DNA of 64,000 bases, taken from contig NW_024104420.1 of assembly GCF_003945595.2 (NCBI RefSeq), positions 235,362-299,361 on the forward strand, read 5' to 3'. The notes below the pieces were generated by a model. The model did not search any database. It worked only from the letters and a program-made list of their open reading frames with translations, and had not been told where the DNA came from. The position numbers and the translations under genes were made by a program. Position 1 is the stretch's first letter. The number at the start of each line of letters is the position of its first letter. Below, in pieces: positions 57,480-64,000 of the stretch. The stretch comes from Pipra filicauda. Lineage: Eukaryota > Chordata > Aves > Passeriformes > Pipridae.

Positions 57480-58480
57480 TAGGAGGAGAGAAAGCCTGCA
57501 GCCTGCTCTCACTTTCACTGATTTAATTCCAGCGGCGCTAATTTGGGCGACGCCAGCCCTGCCTCGCACGAGCTGCTCCCCAGAGCCCAGTGGGGCAGAC
57601 AACAGAGAGTCCTCCTGTCCTTCCAGCTTTCTTGGGCTGGGGGGGGGGGGAACAGCGTTCCCAGTTTCCAAATGCTTAGCACCCCAACCCAGCAGAGTTT
57701 GGGATAAGTGCTAGAACTAATGTAAACAGAGAATTACACCATTCCAGCTGCATGTGGTGTTATAATTACCCAGGAATGCAGCTCGGCCGCTGGTGCATCA
57801 GATGCGCCACACTGTCGCCAAATTTGCAGATGTTCAGTCTTACTTTTATTAAGCATGACAATGCCCAGCAGGATCTATTTTCTCTGATTATCCTCAAATG
57901 GAGAGGAATATTAAAAGGCAGGATAATTAAAAATATATGCCTAAACAAAGGATGTGTCTACAATTCTTTTTCCTAGCGCTTTGAAATAGTTCAAATTTCT
58001 CGGCTGGCTCGTGTATACAGGGAACCAAAAGGATGTCTTAAATTCAGACATATGTCTTCATTCTGTTTAATGTGCCAGAACAAAAACATAGCTCGAGACC
58101 ACCATGAATTGATTTTTAAGCGTTGGCTCCTCATTCCACTCTGCCAGACTCCGGGGCAGATTTTGCAGCTCGGATATAATAGTTTCCTACAAGATTAGAA
58201 AAAAAAAAAAAAAAAAAAGGAGGGAGATATAGAGCCTCTCTGCTGAATTTTATGGTGGGGATGTTGCCTGGGGAGTGTGACCTCAGTTCAGGTATTAACT
58301 CTATCTTATTAAACACTATTTTCAAAGCTGATGCTCAGAGGAGCTCACGTGCAGGGGTGTTTTCCAAAAGACTTTGCGAGCGGCATTTCGTTAAATCCTC
58401 TCCGATATTTATGGCAGGCCCTGAAATAATCACCATGCTTTGGAGTATTTTTTTGGAGGATGAGGATTTAAGGAGAGCAA
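57480..58480. promoter_or_regulatory. Candidate distal element, about 1 kb, repeat-free
   Basis: Between two CR1s lies 1 kb free of retroposons apart from an A19 run. It has TAATTACC, GGATAATTAAA and an ACAAAGG TCF-like motif near 57945. Confidence 0.33.
58200..58218. repeat. A19 run
   Basis: Homopolymer of 19 A in an otherwise repeat-free block. Confidence 0.9.
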
Positions 58481-58540
58481 ACAACCTGATTTGGAGGAGA
58501 TCCAGCCAGTCAGTGCAGGCCACGGGTGGGAAAAGGAAAG

Positions 58541-58718
58541 TCCTTGGCACAGGTTGCCCAGAGAAGCTGTGGCTGCCCCTGGATCCCTGGAAGTGTCCAA
58601 GGCCAGGTTGGAGCAACCTGGGCTAGTGGAACGTGTCCCTGCCCATGGCAGGAGGTGGAACAAGATGGTCTTTTAAGTCCCTTCCAAGCCAAACCAGTCT
58701 GTGAATCTGTGATTCTAA
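58541..58718 (+). mobile_element. CR1 3' end, sense
   Basis: From GGCACAGGTTGCCCAGAGAA to CAGTCTGTGAATCTGTGATT. Confidence 0.9.
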
Positions 58719-61700
58719 TAAGGGAGCTGGAAAAATCAGGAAGGATGTTTTAGTGATGAGAAAAGGGAAGCTCAGGCCAGGGAATAGATATTATGTGAAT
58801 GCACAAAATAAAAGCATAAGTGAAAGTTTCCAAACATGCACAGTTTCAGGATGGAGCAAAGAGAGTGAAGGGGCTGGGAGTGACCTGGTGCTGCTGCCCC
58901 CACACCAGGAGGTGTGGCGAGGATGGCTGAGGGATGAGGCTCTGCAGGATGGAGTTTAGGATGACTGTGGCTCAGTGGGTGGTGCTGGATGCTGCCTGTA
59001 GAGGGAGAGGCAAAGCTCTGACACTTGTGAATCCACCTCTGCCCGAGGGTGTCCAAACCAAACCAAAGCCAATAATTCAAGCTCTGCTCCACCTCCACAC
59101 ATTTCCCAATGCCTTCCCACCAAGCCACAACTTCTAATAGGCTTGGATGTTTTAGGGGCAAAAGTTGACAGAGTAAAGGGAAAAAACTCCCAATCCTAAA
59201 GCCATGGTAACTTCCCTGGATGCAGCACAGTCTTGCAGGGGCTGTGGGTGCCTGGCAGCACCCCCAAGGTCAGGGGGGAAAGAGCCAAACAGGCTGTGGA
59301 GAAGGCTCAGCCATCATTTGCTGGGAAGTAGGGAATATTGGATAGTTACCTCTGAGGAGATGGGAACTGGGATTTTTCCTTTCAAATGCAACAACTCCAC
59401 AGCTTTGCAGAACCAGGGAAAAGGTCTTAAAACCTTTGTTCAAGTTTCAGGTTCTGTTTTCCAGCAAAGCCTGTGTAGATGAGCTCACGTGTCCAGCGCT
59501 GTCTCCGCCCCAGGGGAGCTGACGGGATGTAGTACTTGCTGCAAAGAGCATTCAGAAAGTTAAAACCAGCTCAAAAATGTGCCTCAGTGCCTAAAGCTGA
59601 GCTCCAAAGACTGATTGAAAACTCCCAACCTCCTGCCTTATCTAAAGGGACCTCAATGCTCCGGGCACCTCGGGTGTGGTCCCAAATCCCCCCAGGGGAT
59701 TAGACTCAGGGTCTGTATTTTATCCAGGAGCTGTTAAGTGGCAAACATGCCAGGAGCCCTCAGGGAAGGGGCTGGCTGGGATGCTCCTGTCCCCCAGAAC
59801 TATCCCAAAACTGCCAAATTTAGCAGAGCATTTGCCTTGCTTTCCACTCTTGTCTGCAAAATAGGTTTTATGTGGTAGGTTTTAAGCAGAGCAGTTTCCC
59901 ACGGAGACAAAATTTGGGCATGTGACCCTCAGGCTCAGAAGCAGCAGTGCAGCCTCAAAAACTAGTTTTTCCTTTGGAAGTGCCCGGTGCTGTCACCCCT
60001 GGATGACACCAGTGCTTATGAGCCAGGATTTAATGTGGAATAGTGCAGCAGATCCCTGTGGTCACCCCATATTAGCGGGGTTGTATTAATCTAAGTTTGT
60101 GGTTTCCCATGCCTTCAAGAGTCCTACAGGCTTCCCAACAGCAATGGGATTTCAAAGCGGTTTGGTGACTTCACACTGGCTGGGAATGTCCAGATTCCTG
60201 CAGACTCTTGGGCTGTGCATGCCCAAAAATGGATTTGCAAATGCGATCCACTATTTGTTTTCTCACTTCTTCCCACATAGAATAGCCATTGCTCAGCATC
60301 ACTGGGGCTTTGGGGGAGGACTCTACACTGTGCAATTGGAGGGTCCAATAGGAGCAGGAGGGGAGGCTTGGGAAGGTGATGCTGCCCTGGCTCCTGAGAG
60401 GAGCAGGATGGCTGCCCGACCTCCAGCTGCAGCAGCTGGAACTGTTCCTGCCTCTCCCCTGGCAGGGCTGTGGAGGATGCTGAGGGCTCCCCCCACCAAG
60501 GAATAGAGGAAGTGAGGAGAAGAACAGGGAGCAGAAAATAGGTTATGCCAGGGGGAATGGGGATTAAGCAGCCAGATTTCCTCTACATAAATCTCTCTGT
60601 GAAGGGACTCATTAAAACACAAGCTCTTCCCAACACTGCTCTCCCTCCGAGAGAAATGCTCACGGGTTCTTCTGGATGGAGGTGCTGGGGTTTGGGGAAG
60701 AATTCCCGTCCTCTCCTGTACCCCACTGACTGGAGGCTCCCCTGGCTTGGCCTGGAGGTGAAGCCCTGCCAGTGCAGGGGTGGGCCCACACTCTCAGGTC
60801 ACAATGCTCCTCAGCCTTCTGGGACACCTCAAAGGTGTCCCTGCAGGGCCAGGTGAGCATGAAGTCCTGGTTGCAAAGCCCTGGTCCAAGCCATGTGACT
60901 TCAGCTCCTCAGTATTCAAATCTCCTTTTAGGACCTTTGGCACCTCATCATCAACGTTGGGAGGGTTGTTCCCTCCACCTCCCCCTCGTGCTTCTTGCAA
61001 CCACCATGAAATAAAGTGGGCAAGATGGGTCCATTGTGAGTGTCCCAAAGCGAAGCAGGGATGAGGGTCATCCTCCCACCTTCATCCTTGCAGGATCCAG
61101 CTCTTACCACCACCACCCAGTAACTCTCGGGGCACACATAACATATTTATGGGTTTCCTAGACATTCTTTGGACACACTGTTTGTACACACTCAATGGAC
61201 GAGACCAAGGAGAGAAAACAAAACCCAACCCAACCCAAACGCAGCCCTTCATGCTTTGTTTTCTCCCACAGTCGTTAAGTGTTAAACCAACATCTGGACG
61301 CTCTATAAATGTGTTATTTGAGGAGAGGGAGAATTCCCCAGAAGTGTTTATTTGCAGTGTCTTCGTCCCTGTGGCAGAGTGGGGCTCACTGGCAGCTCTT
61401 TGCATTGAAGTGCCTCTTTTGTAGTCTGGGTGCCTGTGCAGCTGCCAGAGCCAGCAGATCACCACATTAAAAATCCACGGCAGCCTCATTAAGGAGCCGT
61501 GTCGAGCAACATCCTCCGGGGAGCTCGTGGTGGAAGCCTTGCTTTAAAGGCAGGATTCACTTGCTCAGGCTGGGAGGGAGATGAGGGATCGCTGCCACAC
61601 TGATCCCTCTCCCTTTTGCTTTGGTGGCCAGGAGGAGTTTGTGTGGTGAGGAGGGAGAGATGCTCAAGGCACCTTTCACTCTGCTGCTTGCACTGGCACA

Positions 61701-62085
61701 AATGCCCTTCTGCTGTGAGGAGTTGGGGGCTGAGATGCTGTGGCTGCTTCAGAAGCTGCAGGTTTGGGCTTCAGTCCCTTTGGCACATTAGAAAAGTAAC
61801 CCCAGTGGTGTCTTTTTGGGGAACTGGGCACCACCCCACCTCACCACGCTCATGACACCACTGTGGGGTGAGGAGGGATGAGGGTAGGTTTGAGCTTATG
61901 GCCAATAAAAAGATCTGGAAAAAACCAGAGGAGGAGCTCTGGTGGATACCTGGTACCTGCCAGTCCCCTCCTGTGTGAATGACCATTCCTATGGCAGCCT
62001 TTAATGCCCTTGAAGGACCTCCAAGCCTAAGGCTGAGCAAGAGGCTCCCTTGAGACCTTGGAGACACCTGGGCAGTAAGGAGTTC

Positions 62086-62268
62086 ATCCCAGAATCCCAG
62101 GATGGTTTGGGTTGGAAGGGACCTGAAAGCTCACCCAGTCCCACCCCCTGCCATGGGCAGGGACACCTCCCACTAGCCCAGGTTGCTCCAAGCCCTGTCC
62201 AACCTGGTCTTGGACACTTCCAGGGGTGGGCAATCCATAACTTCTCTGGGCAACCTGCGTTGCTGTGC
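62086..62268 (-). mobile_element. CR1 3' end
   Basis: Antisense copy from ATCCCAGAATCCCAGGATGG to TAACTTCTCTGGGCAACCTG. Confidence 0.9.
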
Positions 62269-62658
62269 CTCAAACACTGACAGCCACCCGAACAAACAAG
62301 TTGGAACAGGATGTGGCTGGAAAGAGGGACCTTATGGAGGTGGGCCAGCACCTTTCTGACTGTTCTGGTCCATGGTGACCACACAACAAAAAGGACAGCA
62401 CAAGTGGGGTCAAGAAATGGGCATGAACAGTCAACTGAGGGTCAATCCAGTCTCTCTTTCCTCTTCTATTCTTTTATTCTTCTTATTACCAGAAAATAGG
62501 GGCAAAAAATATGCCAACATTCATGCTGAGGGTGTAGTTTGTTAAAAAAACTTGGTGAATTCTCTTTTTTGACCCTCTTGGCTTCTGGTGTTCTTTTTCA
62601 ACCATGAATCTTGAGCGCTCCTTTCCATGTAGGAGTGGGACCTGAAAGCCATTATGAG

Positions 62659-62681
62659 ATATATATATATATATATATATA
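62659..62681. repeat. (TA)n microsatellite
   Basis: About eleven units of AT/TA. Confidence 0.92.
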
Positions 62682-63796
62682 AAAAGTTGCAGTCAAACAG
62701 CAGAGGGAGAAGCCTTCCTTTCCATGTCCTCCTCTGCTTCACCAGCTTTTGGAGGAGGAGAAGAGCAACAATGTGCTCCACAAGCCTGGGAAATGGCTTT
62801 GGGGGGCACAACCATGAGTTGGAGTTCGGAGATGGAGCAACAGTGATTTGCAAGGCAATAATTCTCTTGGACATCACCTAAAACAAAGTAAAATAATCAG
62901 TGTGAAAGCACTACACTTCTCCTGGTGTGTCAGAGCAGTGCTGGTCTTCAAGGACCATCAGGACAGGAAACGAGTTGCGTGGAAGAGGCCAAACCCAATC
63001 ACATCGCTGTGAACACGGTTCCAGCTTGAGTTTTGCATGTAACTTGAAATACATGGTCATATTTTCTAATGTGGAGTTCCAAACTAATTGAAAACACATC
63101 AGCTTCATTAAGCTGAAGCTGGGTGGCAAGGGAAAAATCTGATGTGCTGGATGGGAACTGCTGCTGAGTTTGCAGGGGATGAGATGCTGCCGTCCTTGGT
63201 CGGCAGTATTTTGTTGAAAACCCTACGGGGGAAGGAAGCAAAGCAATGAACAGACTGCAAAGTCATCAAAGGGTTCTAAAATAAGCTTGAGTGTCCCGTT
63301 TTCCACAGCACTCACTGGATGTTCTTGTGAAGGATGGGGAGAGATCTGCTCCAGGCATTGCAGGAAGAGCTGCTTTCCACCAGAGAGGAGAAGAAACAGG
63401 TTGTTTCTGGCTTTTCAGGAAAAAGGTTCCATTTGTACAATAGACATGGTTTGTCCCATAAATAATAATTAGCACAAAAAATAACTCCTCTTTTAGTTAG
63501 TCTTAGGCCATGGGAAGAAGTTGCACAGCATCATGACTTGTGTCAAACATGCTTTTAATTATCTCCTGCATAGACCATCTCCAAGCTCTGGAGAGAAATT
63601 AAGAAAGGGATGAATTTTGTGTGATTGGATTTTATTTTGCTTGTTTGCCTTTTATTCCACCCCCCCAACATATGGGAAAGCACATAATTTTGCAATACCA
63701 CTCTCATATATTATAAAGCAGCCTGGCTACAACCAGATGTGCTGCAGGAAAGGATTTCTGCTGTCTTCTCTCTTGGGACTGGGATTTGGGATTGTT

Positions 63797-64000
63797 CAGC
63801 CTGGAGAGGAGAAGCTTTGGGGTGACCTAATTGTGGCTTTCCAGGGCCTGAAGGGGATTACAAGAAACAAGGAGAGAGACTATTTCCAAGGGCCTGGAGT
63901 GACCAGATAAGGGGATTGGCTTCCCACTGCCAGAGGGCAGGGATAGATGGGATATTGGGAAGAAATTGTTCCCTGTGAGGGTGGGGAGGCCCTGGCACAG
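63797..64000 (+). mobile_element. CR1 fragment cut by the window end
   Basis: It starts near TCAGCCTGGAGAGGAGAAGC and runs to GGGAGGCCCTGGCACAG at the last base, in sense orientation; the 3' end lies outside. Confidence 0.9.

Larger units (their letters stand above)
52001..64000. other. Gene desert downstream of DKK1, distal part
   Basis: No exon recognised. CR1 fragments dominate, with a (TCCC)n, a poly(A) and a (TA)n repeat and a repeat-free block at 57480-58480. The 58740-62080 stretch shows nothing I can assign. Confidence 0.7.

Noticed and set aside
58740..62080. Searched for a further gene downstream of DKK1
   Set aside because: Only short frames without homology; no splice-consistent exon series, tRNA, or microRNA-like hairpin could be supported by reading.

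Overview
This window comes from a bird nuclear genome. The evidence is its dozens of CR1 LINE 3' ends, which carry the terminal ATTCTGTGA-like octamer and the familiar 3' UTR block, together with compact introns and the gene order PRKG1 then DKK1, both on the + strand. The species cannot be fixed from the sequence. By synteny with chicken it is probably a chromosome 6-like region, which is inference.

Region 1 (1 to about 24,262) is the 3' end of PRKG1, cGMP-dependent protein kinase 1. Eight exons between 9057 and 20390 encode the last 295 residues: most of the kinase domain from just before the ATP-binding lysine to the DIDF C-terminus. All splice junctions are GT-AG and every phase matches. 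A 3' UTR of about 3.9 kb follows, ending at an AATAAA at 24236. The exons upstream (leucine zipper, cGMP-binding domains, glycine-rich loop) lie before the window. Introns hold CR1 fragments, AT-rich simple repeats, a few candidate conserved elements, and a 15-bp minisatellite that abuts the acceptor of the last exon.

Region 2 (24,263 to 26,200) is a short intergenic interval that becomes a CpG island promoter for DKK1. It contains paired homeodomain-type TTAATTA motifs, a long G-run tract, a perfect inverted pair of TCF/LEF sites, a further CTTTGAA, and a TATA box 77 bp before the start codon.

Region 3 (26,201 to about 29,050, possibly 29,420) is DKK1, the secreted Wnt antagonist: four exons, 235 residues, both ten-cysteine domains intact. 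Introns 1 and 3 are largely minisatellite, with units of about 35 bp and exactly 42 bp.

Region 4 (29,050 to 64,000) is a gene desert. I see no convincing exon. It holds about twenty more CR1 fragments, microsatellites, a 101-bp local tandem duplication, and several repeat-free stretches that look like candidate distal regulatory elements, two of them CpG-rich. These may belong to DKK1, but only alignment or chromatin data can show that.

PRKG1 acts in NO/cGMP signalling and DKK1 blocks LRP5/6 in Wnt signalling. Their adjacency is conserved synteny and not a shared pathway. No wholly new coding system was found. The most informative observations are the palindromic TCF/LEF pair upstream of DKK1 and the tandem repeats sitting at functional positions in both genes.
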